A DNA stretch of 64,000 nucleotides from positions 868,001 through 932,000 of the forward strand of contig CANMNF010000001.1 in the NCBI GenBank assembly GCA_947499255.1, given 5' to 3'. The notes under the pieces were generated by a model, which saw only the letters and a list, made by a program, of their open reading frames with translations, had not been told where the DNA came from and made no database searches. Position 1 is the stretch's first letter; every line of letters starts with the position of its first letter. Position numbers and translations under genes: made by a program. The stretch comes from an uncultured Sphingomonadaceae bacterium. Its GTDB lineage: Bacteria > Pseudomonadota > Alphaproteobacteria > Sphingomonadales > Sphingomonadaceae. This document shows, one piece after another, positions 1 to 8,828 of this stretch.

Positions 1-323
1 GTGATCTGGCTGTAACGGCAAAAAATCGCCCCCTGCCCCACTGCGCACCGATCACCCTGACAAAATTCCTCGGCAAAAATACTGGCATTGGGCAAACCAT
101 GAACCGCGCATCTTTCGGCAAGTTTGCGCCGCATCGCAGGATCGCCAACAGCGATTGCAACGGATTTGTTTTCCACCTTCAACGCACAAAATTGTGCGAA
201 GGACAGCACATCATAATGCCCAATCCGCTCGCTAGCTTTGGCGTCATCGATAAAAACAGCATTACCGCGCACCAATGGCATGATCTCGCGGCCATGCCCG
301 CTCGCTCCATAAACGCCGATCAC
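1..323 (-). CDS. PglD/NeuD-type sugar O/N-acyltransferase (partial, runs off left edge)
   Basis: The translated N-terminus begins with a nucleotide-binding-like glycine motif (GVYGASGHGRE), followed by FIDDAK and a VAIAVGDPAMRRKL stretch. This is the usual layout of the PglD N-terminal domain of NeuD/PglD acetyltransferases; the hexapeptide-repeat acyltransferase half would lie beyond position 1. These enzymes acetylate the amino group of a UDP-4-amino sugar, or a sialic acid hydroxyl. The GTG start at 321-323 overlaps the TGA of the upstream transferase gene (GTGA), so the two genes are translationally coupled. Gene order next to a PglC-type transferase, with a PglF-type dehydratase at the head of the operon, favours a role in making a bacillosamine-like diamino sugar. 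That role is inferred. About 107 codons are visible. Confidence 0.8.
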   Translation of the reverse strand, partial: MIGVYGASGHGREIMPLVRGNAVFIDDAKASERIGHYDVLSFAQFCALKVENKSVAIAVGDPAMRRKLAERCAVHGLPNASIFAEEFCQGDRCAVGQGAIFCRYSQI

Positions 324-937
324 GATGATTTGCCCGGCTGAGGCGACGGCCCTTCAAATCGTGGCATCGTGGCCTCGCCAGCTGCGGCAATTCCGCTGCG
401 CTGAAACATTTGGATCACCGTGCGCGCCAATATCCAGCAATCGAGCCAAAGGCTGCGATGCGCCACATACCAGACATCCAGCGCAAATTTCTGATCCCAT
501 GAAAGCGCATTGCGGCCATTGATCTGCGCCCATCCTGTTATGCCCGGAAGCACATCATGACGGCGCGCTTGCTGCGGCGAATAGAGCGGCAGATATTCGG
601 GCAAAAGCGGGCGCGGGCCCACAAGGCTCATCTCCGCGCGCAGAACATTCCATAGCTCTGGCAGCTCATCCAGACTGCTCGCCCGCAAAAGCCGCCCCAA
701 CGGCGGCAATCGCTGCGCATCGGGCAGCAACGTGCCATCAGCATGGCGCGTATCGCGCATGGTGCGAAATTTGATCAGGCGGAACAGGCGGCCATCTTTT
801 CCGGGCCGCTCCTGAACAAACAGCACAGGGCTGCCCAGACCAATGCGAACGATAAGCGCTGTCACCAACAGCAATGGAATTGTCAGCGGCAAGGTAAGCA
901 GCACGCATGAACAATCGAAGAGACGCTTGGCCAACAT
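320..937 (-). CDS. PglC-type initiating sugar transferase (undecaprenyl-phosphate sugar-1-phosphate transferase)
   Basis: This 205-residue protein is a small monotopic phosphoglycosyl transferase of the bacterial sugar transferase family. An N-terminal hydrophobic re-entrant segment (about residues 8-35) precedes FVQERPGKDGRLF and the family signature KFRTMRD (about 55-62). SSLDELPELWNVL, SLVGPRPLL and PGITGWAQINGRN follow. It moves a sugar phosphate from a UDP-sugar to undecaprenyl phosphate at the inner membrane, the first step of repeat-unit assembly. It lacks the extra four-helix and CoA-binding-like domains of long WcaJ-type enzymes, so it matches PglC in size. It starts 3 bp after the stop of the upstream gene and overlaps the acetyltransferase gene by 4 bp. 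The substrate sugar is not visible from sequence. Confidence 0.93.
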   Translation of the reverse strand: MLAKRLFDCSCVLLTLPLTIPLLLVTALIVRIGLGSPVLFVQERPGKDGRLFRLIKFRTMRDTRHADGTLLPDAQRLPPLGRLLRASSLDELPELWNVLRAEMSLVGPRPLLPEYLPLYSPQQARRHDVLPGITGWAQINGRNALSWDQKFALDVWYVAHRSLWLDCWILARTVIQMFQRSGIAAAGEATMPRFEGPSPQPGKSS

Positions 938-940
938 CCG

Positions 941-2173
941 CTATTCCCCCGCCAATGGGATGAGCGACACGGCATCGATCTTAAGACTGTTTTCGCGTCG
1001 ATCCTCTTGCGGGGCGACGTGAATTTCGAACCAGTGATAGACGCAATCCGCCGCAGGTTTGGTGATGACCAATGATGTCGCGCTTTCCCCAATAGCGACC
1101 GATCTGGCAGAAGCTGAAAACTCGGCACAATTTAGCTGAATACTCAGCGCATTGGCATCGCGCGCGTCCCAATCGCTTGACCGAACTGCAAGCCGGTATT
1201 GCGCGTCACGCAACGCGACAAGCTGCCGCGCAGCCAGTCCGCCGCCATCACTGTAAGTCTGGATGCGCAGCTGGCTTGCAGCAGGGAATATATCGGTTGT
1301 CAGTGAGCTATCAAAACGTAACTCCCAATCAAATGCGCCGACCCGTGGCGTAGTTGCAAAATCGCCATTTCTGATAGTGCCTCGCTGTGTTTCGATGCGA
1401 GAATGTAGACTGTCAAAAAGCGCTTCGGCTGAAGCAAATTCCTTGGCTTTCACAAGCGCGCGAAGCAGGCGTCGATCATCGCGCGGTGTGCTGACAAATC
1501 CGGCTTGAGCGCGGCCAATGCGCAGCTGTGCCAATTGCGGCAAAGCAGGCGCATAACTGTCTGCGCCGGCCCAAAAGTCACCCTCCCAATTGACATTTCG
1601 CGCCAACATCTGCGCAACGATGCCTTGTGCTTCGGGCTGCGCGAGAGCTTGATACAAAAGGGGCAGGATTTCGCGGCGCGCATTAGAGCTGGTACGCAAT
1701 GCCTGATCAAAGCGCGATACCGTTGCCGGAAAGTCAGCATCACTTGCAAAAACCTGCGCGAGCAACACGTTCGTTCGCAGATCCCGCCGTGATACCGTCT
1801 CGGACATCAGCAACAATTCCTGCGCGCTTTCAGCCTCCCCCTCGCCTTGTGCAAGCAACGCCAGATTGCGCAAAGCCGCGCCATCCAAAGGCTCACGCCG
1901 CAACGATGCCAGACTATGATCACGCGCCTTCATGGCGATATCTTTCGGGAGAGCGAGCGAGGCGCCGTCATCGCCTTGTACATGGGTGGCAATCAGCGAC
2001 ATAGCGCGGTGTGACAAGGCAAAGCCGGGTGTCATCGGGCCGGCCAATGTCGGCAAGCCAGAGCGGCGTTCATTGACCATATCAAACGCGGCCAATGCAG
2101 ACGCTGTAGCTAATGTGAGCCCCGCTATCGCCAATGCCAGAACGCGCGGTATGGTAGGGGAAGCGTTAGCCAT
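941..2173 (-). CDS. EPS-operon protein with N-terminal anchor, TPR-like repeats and a carbohydrate-binding-like C-terminal domain
   Basis: I do not recognise a named family. The ATG at 2171-2173 lies inside the last codons of the upstream kinase gene (AATGGCTAA), which supports this start over longer readings. The 410-residue product begins with a hydrophobic segment (VLALAIAGLTLATASALAAF, about 11-30), likely a signal anchor that places it in the periplasm. Residues about 75-270 are alanine- and leucine-rich paired helices resembling TPR/Sel1 units. The last 150 residues contain NGDFATTPRVGAFDWEL and alternating strands ending in WFEIHVAP, the style of a jelly-roll carbohydrate-binding module. 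Placed between the Wzc-like kinase and the initiating transferase, it may bind nascent polysaccharide or assist export; that is inference. Confidence 0.7.
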   Translation of the reverse strand: MANASPTIPRVLALAIAGLTLATASALAAFDMVNERRSGLPTLAGPMTPGFALSHRAMSLIATHVQGDDGASLALPKDIAMKARDHSLASLRREPLDGAALRNLALLAQGEGEAESAQELLLMSETVSRRDLRTNVLLAQVFASDADFPATVSRFDQALRTSSNARREILPLLYQALAQPEAQGIVAQMLARNVNWEGDFWAGADSYAPALPQLAQLRIGRAQAGFVSTPRDDRRLLRALVKAKEFASAEALFDSLHSRIETQRGTIRNGDFATTPRVGAFDWELRFDSSLTTDIFPAASQLRIQTYSDGGGLAARQLVALRDAQYRLAVRSSDWDARDANALSIQLNCAEFSASARSVAIGESATSLVITKPAADCVYHWFEIHVAPQEDRRENSLKIDAVSLIPLAGE

Positions 2174-4370
2174 TGGCTTCCTCACCATAGCGATAGCCGT
2201 ACCCATAACCGTAGCCATAACCATAGGCGGAATTGCGCTGATCAACCTTGGTCACAACTGCGCCCAGCATACGCGCATTGGCGCTGCGCAGCCGCGCGAT
2301 AGAGTTCGCCACCGCGCGCAATTTATACCGGTTCGCTTCCACCGCCAAAACAACGCCTTCTACAGATGTACTAAGCAGTGGCGCATCCGCAAGGCCGAGT
2401 ACTGGCGGGCTATCCACCAGCACATGATCATATTGCTCAAGCAATTGTGCAATCAGCTTGCGGAAACGCGGACCCGCCAGCAATTCAGCAGCATTGGGCG
2501 GCGGCGGCCCAGCGCCCAGCACGCTGAGATCAGGGGTCGTTGTCGGCAAAATCAAACTGGCAGCTTCATCCTGACCAGAAAGGTAATTCGACAACCCTGC
2601 CTCGGCCTTCATATCAAGCAAACCAAGCGCCGAGGGATTGCGCATATCAGCATCCACCAGAACCACTTTTTGGCCGCCACGCGCAAGGATATCAGCGAGC
2701 GCCAGGGTGGATACGCTTTTGCCTTCGTTCGGCCCCGTACTGGTCAACATTAAGGATCGCGGCACGCCATGTTCGGTAAGGAAATTGAGGCTGGTCTTAA
2801 CCGAAAGATACGCCTCTGCCGCCTCACTTTTGCGGTCACGCGCAAGCTCCTGAAATGAGCCTTCCTTCGCGCGTGGAATGCTGCCAAGCAAAGCAAGTCC
2901 CAACCTGTCAGAAACATCTTGTGGATCGCGTACACTTTGATCGACCATCTCGAACCCGATCACTGCAAGCGTACTGGCCAATCCACCTACTATCAGCGCC
3001 AGCAAGACATTGAGGATCAGGCTTGGGCTGGAAGGTCCCGAAGGTGGTAAAGCGCGGTCCACTACCGCGATATTGTTAGAGCCGACACCAGCTACGCCGA
3101 TCTCTTTGAAGCGCTGTAACAGCGCGTCATACAGCTCTCGATTGGTATCCACTTCCCGTTGGTAAATCGCATATTGGATGGAATCACGACGCTGTCCGAT
3201 CAGCTGGTTTTTCAAGCCCTCCACCCGTGCGCGCAATTCGCTTTCTCTTGCCGCAGTTTGACGAAAGCGGCGCTCCACAGCGGAATTGGCCCGCACTTCC
3301 TCCGCCCGGATCGCGCCATCAAGCGCATCAAGCTGTGATTTCAACGCCTGCGCAGCGGGATAGCCGGGTTCAAATTGCTGCAACATGCGGGCATATTCCG
3401 ATGCCACCAAAGCGCGCTGCTGGCGCAGCCCGTTGATCGCCCCATTGGCCAGCGTTGCATCGCTTGCTCCGCCGCCTGCGCGCCATTCGCTTTCCGCTTC
3501 AATCCGGTCCGCCGTGGCATCAACCAATTGCGTGGCCAGGCCTTGCAGATCGCTCGCGGCCAAAGTCCGTTCAGTTCGCGTTGCGCCATCATTCGCTTCA
3601 CTTGTAGAAAGCGCGATAATGCGCTTATCCGCCGCGTAATTGACCAGCTCGCTTTCCGATTGCTCCAGCCTGACGCGTAAGCTTTCAAGCTGTTCTTCAA
3701 GGAACGTGCGAGCATCGCTGGTAGAGGCAAACCGCCTGTCTTGTGTCGCCTCACTGTATTGTTCAGCCCAGGCATTGGCTATTTTTGCGGACAGCGCCGG
3801 ATGCGGGCTGGTAAAGCTCACATCGACCAGCGCCGATCCGCGAATGGGACTGATCTCAATATCGGCAAGGAGGATTTTCACCACCCGATCAAATTGCTTT
3901 TCACTGTCAGAAGCCGCCGCTCCCGCATCCTCAAGATCATCGAGCGCATAGGCTTCGCGAAACAGCCGATCACCCGGTAAATTCAGGGCCCGCGCCACGC
4001 GCGCGGCCAAGGATCGCGTTCCCAAAAGCGAATATTGCGTTTGATAAAATTCAAGGCTCTGCCCGACCTCTTCAGCTTCAACGCCTTGGACATTGGTGAC
4101 GTTTTCCTGATTGCGGCTGATCTCAATCCGGGTGGTTGCCGTAAACACCGGCGTCATTAGCAAGGTGATCACCAGCGCGGCAATTACGCACACCATCATG
4201 ATACCTGCCAAGATCCACTTACGCCGTTTGACTTCGCGCCAATAGCTCTCAACCAGTTCAATGCTGAACAAGCCACCTGACCCTCTGCCATTTTGGGCAG
4301 CGGAAAGGCTGCTGGGCTGTGGTGGATGCTCTAAAAGCAAGGCCGGGGCGGGGTTTGACTGGTTATTCAT
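2166..4370 (-). CDS. Wzc-like polysaccharide co-polymerase with BY-kinase domain
   Basis: This inner-membrane protein of 734 residues controls EPS chain length and export. It has an N-terminal Wzz segment with a first membrane helix (WILAGIMMVCVIAALVITLL, about 50-70) and a long periplasmic coiled-coil region. A second helix near residue 440 precedes a cytoplasmic bacterial tyrosine kinase domain. Walker A reads TSTGPNEGKSVS (about 545-556), Walker A' KVVLVDADMRNP and Walker B HVLVDSPPVLGLADAP. The tail has seven tyrosines in an alternating YG run, the autophosphorylation cluster typical of these kinases. I chose the ATG at 4368-4370 because GGGAG lies 7 bases upstream; a TTG start at 4382 is possible. 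Together with the Wza-like gene upstream it forms the export envelope complex. Confidence 0.95.
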   Translation of the reverse strand: MNNQSNPAPALLLEHPPQPSSLSAAQNGRGSGGLFSIELVESYWREVKRRKWILAGIMMVCVIAALVITLLMTPVFTATTRIEISRNQENVTNVQGVEAEEVGQSLEFYQTQYSLLGTRSLAARVARALNLPGDRLFREAYALDDLEDAGAAASDSEKQFDRVVKILLADIEISPIRGSALVDVSFTSPHPALSAKIANAWAEQYSEATQDRRFASTSDARTFLEEQLESLRVRLEQSESELVNYAADKRIIALSTSEANDGATRTERTLAASDLQGLATQLVDATADRIEAESEWRAGGGASDATLANGAINGLRQQRALVASEYARMLQQFEPGYPAAQALKSQLDALDGAIRAEEVRANSAVERRFRQTAARESELRARVEGLKNQLIGQRRDSIQYAIYQREVDTNRELYDALLQRFKEIGVAGVGSNNIAVVDRALPPSGPSSPSLILNVLLALIVGGLASTLAVIGFEMVDQSVRDPQDVSDRLGLALLGSIPRAKEGSFQELARDRKSEAAEAYLSVKTSLNFLTEHGVPRSLMLTSTGPNEGKSVSTLALADILARGGQKVVLVDADMRNPSALGLLDMKAEAGLSNYLSGQDEAASLILPTTTPDLSVLGAGPPPPNAAELLAGPRFRKLIAQLLEQYDHVLVDSPPVLGLADAPLLSTSVEGVVLAVEANRYKLRAVANSIARLRSANARMLGAVVTKVDQRNSAYGYGYGYGYGYRYGEEANG

Positions 4371-4406
4371 GGGTGCTCCCAATGCGCGCTGTTGATCGGC
4401 TGCAAA

Positions 4407-5126
4407 TCAATTGCGGAACAAGATCAGAAGCGGCGTGGTGATTAGCGGAGCCGAGCGCAGCAGATCGCGGAACATGCGGCGGCTTTCAGAATCCCCGACT
4501 ATGACGATGTCATTCGAAAATATCTCGGGATCGGGATAGGCGCCGGCGCGGATTGCGCCGAGATTATAAAGTCCGGCCATACGTTGCCCATCAACGGTGC
4601 GGAAAACCACAACGTCTTCCAGATTGGCATATTCGCCCAGCCCCCCGGCAGTGGCCACGGCGCGTTGCAGCGTCATCCGGCCCACCACTGGATAAAGACC
4701 CGGTCGCAGTACCTGACCATCCACAGTAACGACTTGGCTGACCGTCTCTTTCAAGTTCACGGTGACTTGCGGATCGCGCACGAAAGTGCCGGTCAAACGC
4801 AGCTCAATCGCATCGCCCAGCTGATCTGGCGTTAAGCCAGCGACATCGATTGTACCGATTAGCGGAAAGGACATTTGCCCATTGGCATCCACCTGCACTT
4901 CATCGCGGGACAGATCTTCAATTGCGAAGACTTCTACCGAAAGCTTATCAAACGGCGCGATGAGATAGGGCCGCGTGGCACCGACCAAATCCGCGCCCAC
5001 AGGTGCGGGCAAGCCTTCATTTTGCACAAGCGGAATATTGGCATTTTTCAAAACCGCTGGCGTGCTAGCGCAGGCGGACAGGCTGATTACGAGCAATGCC
5101 GCGAGGGATCGCTGAAAGATATTCAT
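4407..5126 (-). CDS. Wza-like polysaccharide export lipoprotein
   Basis: The N-terminus is a lipoprotein signal peptide ending in the lipobox LSAC (Cys about 19), so the mature protein should be lipid-anchored in the outer membrane. A polysaccharide export domain follows (YLIAPFDKLSVEVFAIEDLS, then VDANGQMSFPLIGTIDVAG). Next comes one SLBB-type domain (VTVDGQVLRPGLYPVVGRMT, with RAVATAGGLGEYAN). At 239 residues it is shorter than E. coli Wza and has fewer SLBB repeats, as is common in alphaproteobacteria. The first 4 bp overlap the end of the ligase/polymerase gene. Its partner is the downstream Wzc-like kinase, with which it forms the trans-envelope export channel. Confidence 0.93.
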   Translation of the reverse strand: MNIFQRSLAALLVISLSACASTPAVLKNANIPLVQNEGLPAPVGADLVGATRPYLIAPFDKLSVEVFAIEDLSRDEVQVDANGQMSFPLIGTIDVAGLTPDQLGDAIELRLTGTFVRDPQVTVNLKETVSQVVTVDGQVLRPGLYPVVGRMTLQRAVATAGGLGEYANLEDVVVFRTVDGQRMAGLYNLGAIRAGAYPDPEIFSNDIVIVGDSESRRMFRDLLRSAPLITTPLLILFRN

Positions 5127-6598
5127 AGGGAGGAGGCACCCTTGGTTGTCGCGCTATCGGGCGCGGAGATGAGGGAAAGCTGGGTCATGCCCGCAAGCAA
5201 CACAGCCATCGCCATTAGCGAGGGTGTGCGCAGCGGATAATCAAACACACTGCCCGCCAGCAACGTGCTAAGCGCAAGCCATGTGAACAGCGCCAGACGC
5301 GGCGCCGCGCCGGACTTTGCATCGCTGCGAAATGCGGCCCACGCACGCGTGCCGCTACGCGCGAACCAGAAGATACCAGCCAGCAGGAGAACAAGGCCAA
5401 TTGCCCCGCCTTCAATGATGAATTGCAGCACATCATTATGCGCTTGATTAAGATATTGCGGCCGCAGCAATTCGCGCGGTTCGACAACTTCCCACGCTTG
5501 GCGGAAAGCTCCCAGCCCTGCGCCAATGGGAAAGTAATCGCGCGCCATCGTGACCAGATGCGGCAACACGTCTGCACGCAGGCTGCCATCCATATTGCCG
5601 TTCAAAAACCGCTCAAAAGACAAAGAGCGTGAGGCGAAATGGGTCACCGCTGCAATCCCGGCAATTGCAAAAAACGCGAGCGGGGCGGCCAGTTTGTGCA
5701 TGGTTTTGGGACGAGCAGAAGCGGACGCACTCCATTGCAGATACTTCCACAATATCGCTGTCATGACGCAGGCCAAAAGCAACGCCAGAGCAGCGCCTGC
5801 GCGTGAGCCTGTTACCAAAACCAGCGGCACGAAAAACACAATTGCGCCGGCGACACTCATAAGCGTGAGGGACCGTCGTGCATCCCCACGCGCTTGCCAT
5901 GCGCACAGCGCCACGAAAGCCAGCAACGGCATCAGGCTGGCAAGGAAAACCGCGTGGTGATTGCGATTGGCAAATAGGCCCACCGCCACACCTTCATTGG
6001 TGATGCGATAAAGGTAAAACGGGCCGTCCGGCGGCCCCATCAATTGCAGCAAGCCGACCACAGCGCTCACCATGCCCAGCGCCAGAATGCTCCATAGCAC
6101 CGCTTTGTGCTGCCCACGCTGCAACCCGGCAAAAAGCGCCAAAGCGGCCAGCGGAACGCCCATTGAAAAAGCCGCATTCAGCGTGCGACTTGGGGACAGT
6201 GAAAGCGGGCGCCATTGATCATCAAGGCCAGTGAGAGCAGCGATATCGGCAGACAATTCACGGCCCGGCAAGGCGGTCCACAAAGATGGCGGAAGCGGGA
6301 TCAGCTGCACTATCGCCAAGCCGGCCAAGGCAATTGCGATCCAGCCAACAGTCCCAAGCTTTGCCCAATCCTCCCAATCCACGCCCATCAACGCAAAGGC
6401 CAGCAAGGCAAAGGAAAGCGGACGCAAAACAATCAAGGAGGCGATATCGCCGCGCGAGCCCCCGCCAAAAGCGAAAGTGGCAAGCAAAAGCAGGCCCAGC
6501 GCCCAAAGCCGGGTATTGGCCGAAAATACGGAAGCCAGCGCGCCTTGCCGCTTTGTTCTGCCGCCTTGTGACGCTGGTGCTGATATGCTGGCCATCAT
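5123..6598 (-). CDS. O-antigen ligase / Wzy-like polymerase membrane protein
   Basis: This 491-residue polytopic membrane protein has about ten to twelve hydrophobic segments. A large periplasmic loop near residues 335-400 carries the Wzy_C/WaaL signature (PIGAGLGAFRQAW, then QAHNDVLQFIIEGG). In this family the loop histidine region is needed for glycan transfer, either ligating or polymerising undecaprenyl-linked repeats in the periplasm. Because the operon also encodes Wza and Wzc homologues, a polymerase role for EPS is more likely than lipid A core ligation, but sequence alone cannot decide. It overlaps the genes on both sides by 4 bp. No Wzx flippase is visible in the window, so one should lie beyond position 1 or elsewhere. 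Confidence 0.88.
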   Translation of the reverse strand: MMASISAPASQGGRTKRQGALASVFSANTRLWALGLLLLATFAFGGGSRGDIASLIVLRPLSFALLAFALMGVDWEDWAKLGTVGWIAIALAGLAIVQLIPLPPSLWTALPGRELSADIAALTGLDDQWRPLSLSPSRTLNAAFSMGVPLAALALFAGLQRGQHKAVLWSILALGMVSAVVGLLQLMGPPDGPFYLYRITNEGVAVGLFANRNHHAVFLASLMPLLAFVALCAWQARGDARRSLTLMSVAGAIVFFVPLVLVTGSRAGAALALLLACVMTAILWKYLQWSASASARPKTMHKLAAPLAFFAIAGIAAVTHFASRSLSFERFLNGNMDGSLRADVLPHLVTMARDYFPIGAGLGAFRQAWEVVEPRELLRPQYLNQAHNDVLQFIIEGGAIGLVLLLAGIFWFARSGTRAWAAFRSDAKSGAAPRLALFTWLALSTLLAGSVFDYPLRTPSLMAMAVLLAGMTQLSLISAPDSATTKGASSL

Positions 6599-8550
6599 GC
6601 TCTTTGCGCCTTGCGTCGGTCACCGCGCAGGTTGTCTCGGTCATGCTGAAATTCGGGCACCAACTCGTGTAGGCGCAGCAGCACTTGGGACCGATCACGT
6701 TCACCGCGCAAGGCAGCGATAAGAGCATTCAGACGCATTTCGGGAAGGCAGGTTTCATGCGCCTTCATGATGCGTTTGTGCATGGTGGATTGAGGATTGC
6801 TGCCGATCAAAAGCTCTTCATAAAGCTTCTCTCCAGGGCGCAATCCGACTTCGCTAATCGCGATATCGCCATCGGGATTTGCCGTGTCACGAACGGTAAG
6901 GCCAGACAGTTCGATCATGGCCTGCGCGAGGTCCGCGATGCGCACCGGTTGTCCCATGTCGAGCACAAATATCTCGCCGCCTTTGGCCATACCGCCTGCT
7001 TGGATCAACAGCTGCGCGGCCTCTGGAATGGTCATAAAAAAGCGCGTTACATCGCAATGCGTCAGCGTAACCGGGCCGCCAGCTTCAATCTGTTGCCGGA
7101 ATAGCGGGACGACAGAGCCGCTCGATCCCAACACATTGCCAAAACGCACGATGGAAAAGCGGGTGGCGTTTTGGCGCTGCGCTGCGGCTTGCACAATCTG
7201 TTCGGCACCGCGTTTCGTGGCGCCCATCACATTGGTGGGGCGAACGGCTTTGTCTGTGCTGACCAACGTGAAATGCGCGGTTCCAGCGACCTCGGCGGCG
7301 CGCACCACTTCAAGCGTGCCAAGCACATTGTTGCGCATTCCCTCGACAGGATTAAGCTCAACCAAAGGCACATGTTTATAGGCTGCGGCGTGAAACACTG
7401 TTTGCGGCGACCATTTGGCAAACACCCATGCAAGCCGGTCCGCATCCAAGACCGTGCCCAGAACCGGGATAATTTCCAACGTATCGAGCTTTTGCGCATC
7501 ACGCGCGATTTCAAGCTCACGCTCTATCTGATAAAGCGAAAATTCGCACATTTCGAACAGGATCAGACGCGCTGCACCATTGGCGGCGATTTGTCGGCAA
7601 AGCTCACTGCCAATTGATCCGCCAGCGCCTGTCACCATGACCGATTTGCCAACAATTGTACGCGCCAGAAGTAGCTCGTTGGGAACCACAGGATCGCGGC
7701 CCAGCAAATCTTCGATCTGCACCTCGCGCAGATCGTTGATCGAGACCTTGCCTTCGGCGATTTCAGAGATGTTGGGCAGTGTGCGCACATGCACATTAAG
7801 ATGCCGCAGATCTTCCACAATTTGGCTGCGCCGGGTGCGGCTTGCCCCCGGAAGGGCCAGCAAAATGGTGTCCACATCGCGGGCAGCAATCACCTCTTCC
7901 AATGATTGCGAGTGATAGACGGCAAGTCCATCAATCCGCTGCCGCGCCAGCCGGATATCATCATCGATAAAGCCCAGCGCATGAACGCGCGGTTCGTGCC
8001 GCAGCGATAATGCCAATTGCTGCCCCGCAGACCCAGCGCCATAAATCAGCACTCGCGAAACGCCGCCATCCTGCGCCCCTGTCAGCACCAGATCGACCAC
8101 CAAAGAGCGCAGCAAGATCCGGCTGCTCGCCACAAGTCCGAAAAACAAGATCGGATGCAGGATGGCGATGGTGCGCGGAATGCCCGGCAGTGTGAAACCC
8201 ATCACAATCACGATCAGCGGGATCGCCGTCACGCTTGTCGCGACGGCCAATTGCCCGATCGTGCGCGCGCCGGCAAAACGGAAGATATTGGAATAGACCC
8301 GCGTGGCAATGAAGACCGGCATGAACCAAAGCGTTGCCAAGCCTGCGAAGATCAGCGGCGGCACAAGCGGGAAGGACAAAGCCCCAACCCGCAAGGAAAA
8401 GGCCGCAAAACTGGCGATCACGCAAAGGGCGACATCGAAGGTGAAGACAATGGCGCGTTTCTGCGAACGCTCCAGCCCCATGGCCCATGCAAGACCGCGC
8501 GCCAGCCGGGTGCGGATCATGCCAAAGGAAATGTGCCAAAGCTGTGTCAT
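6595..8550 (-). CDS. PglF/WbpM/CapD-type membrane UDP-sugar 4,6-dehydratase
   Basis: This is a full-length membrane NDP-sugar dehydratase of 651 residues. Four N-terminal membrane helices (about 30-140) precede a Rossmann-like domain with YGAGSAGQQLALSL. The catalytic SDR domain begins at MVTGAGGSIGSELCR. The dehydratase signature LVSTDKAVRPTNVMGATKR takes the place of the classic YxxxK. The family converts UDP-GlcNAc to the 4-keto-6-deoxy sugar, the first step to bacillosamine, QuiNAc or FucNAc. It is the first gene of the EPS operon; a PglC-like transferase and PglD-like acetyltransferase end the visible part. The ATG at 8548-8550 is used; an in-frame TTG at 8556 and an ATG at about 8520 are alternatives. 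Confidence 0.93.
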   Translation of the reverse strand: MTQLWHISFGMIRTRLARGLAWAMGLERSQKRAIVFTFDVALCVIASFAAFSLRVGALSFPLVPPLIFAGLATLWFMPVFIATRVYSNIFRFAGARTIGQLAVATSVTAIPLIVIVMGFTLPGIPRTIAILHPILFFGLVASSRILLRSLVVDLVLTGAQDGGVSRVLIYGAGSAGQQLALSLRHEPRVHALGFIDDDIRLARQRIDGLAVYHSQSLEEVIAARDVDTILLALPGASRTRRSQIVEDLRHLNVHVRTLPNISEIAEGKVSINDLREVQIEDLLGRDPVVPNELLLARTIVGKSVMVTGAGGSIGSELCRQIAANGAARLILFEMCEFSLYQIERELEIARDAQKLDTLEIIPVLGTVLDADRLAWVFAKWSPQTVFHAAAYKHVPLVELNPVEGMRNNVLGTLEVVRAAEVAGTAHFTLVSTDKAVRPTNVMGATKRGAEQIVQAAAQRQNATRFSIVRFGNVLGSSGSVVPLFRQQIEAGGPVTLTHCDVTRFFMTIPEAAQLLIQAGGMAKGGEIFVLDMGQPVRIADLAQAMIELSGLTVRDTANPDGDIAISEVGLRPGEKLYEELLIGSNPQSTMHKRIMKAHETCLPEMRLNALIAALRGERDRSQVLLRLHELVPEFQHDRDNLRGDRRKAQRA

Positions 8551-8828
8551 CACCAACTGCGATATGTCGGGAGGCTGAATCCCAACAACATGGGATACAT
8601 CCGTATTTTCCCGTTATCGCGCTATTGGAGCCAAAGCGCGCACCTATCTTTTCTATTTATCGTCAATACCTTACTGCTCTACCAGCATGATACAGAAGCC
8701 TTTAGGTTCGCCCCATTTTGGACCAATTAGTGCTGCTTTGGAGCTGAATTGCGCGCCGCTTGTATGAGCTGCGCGAAACTGCCAAAGCGCCTTTGCAATC
8801 AAGACACGTGATTTCAGGGTAAAATGGC
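8551..8828. promoter_or_regulatory. Divergent intergenic region between the EPS operon and rmlACDB
   Basis: These 278 bases separate the start of the minus-strand EPS operon from the plus-strand rmlA and must hold promoters for both. The central part (about 8640-8735) is visibly richer in A and T than its surroundings. I cannot assign a convincing -35/-10 pair by eye on either strand and see no riboswitch-like fold. Shared regulation of two polysaccharide units from one spacer is plausible but inferred. Confidence 0.5.
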
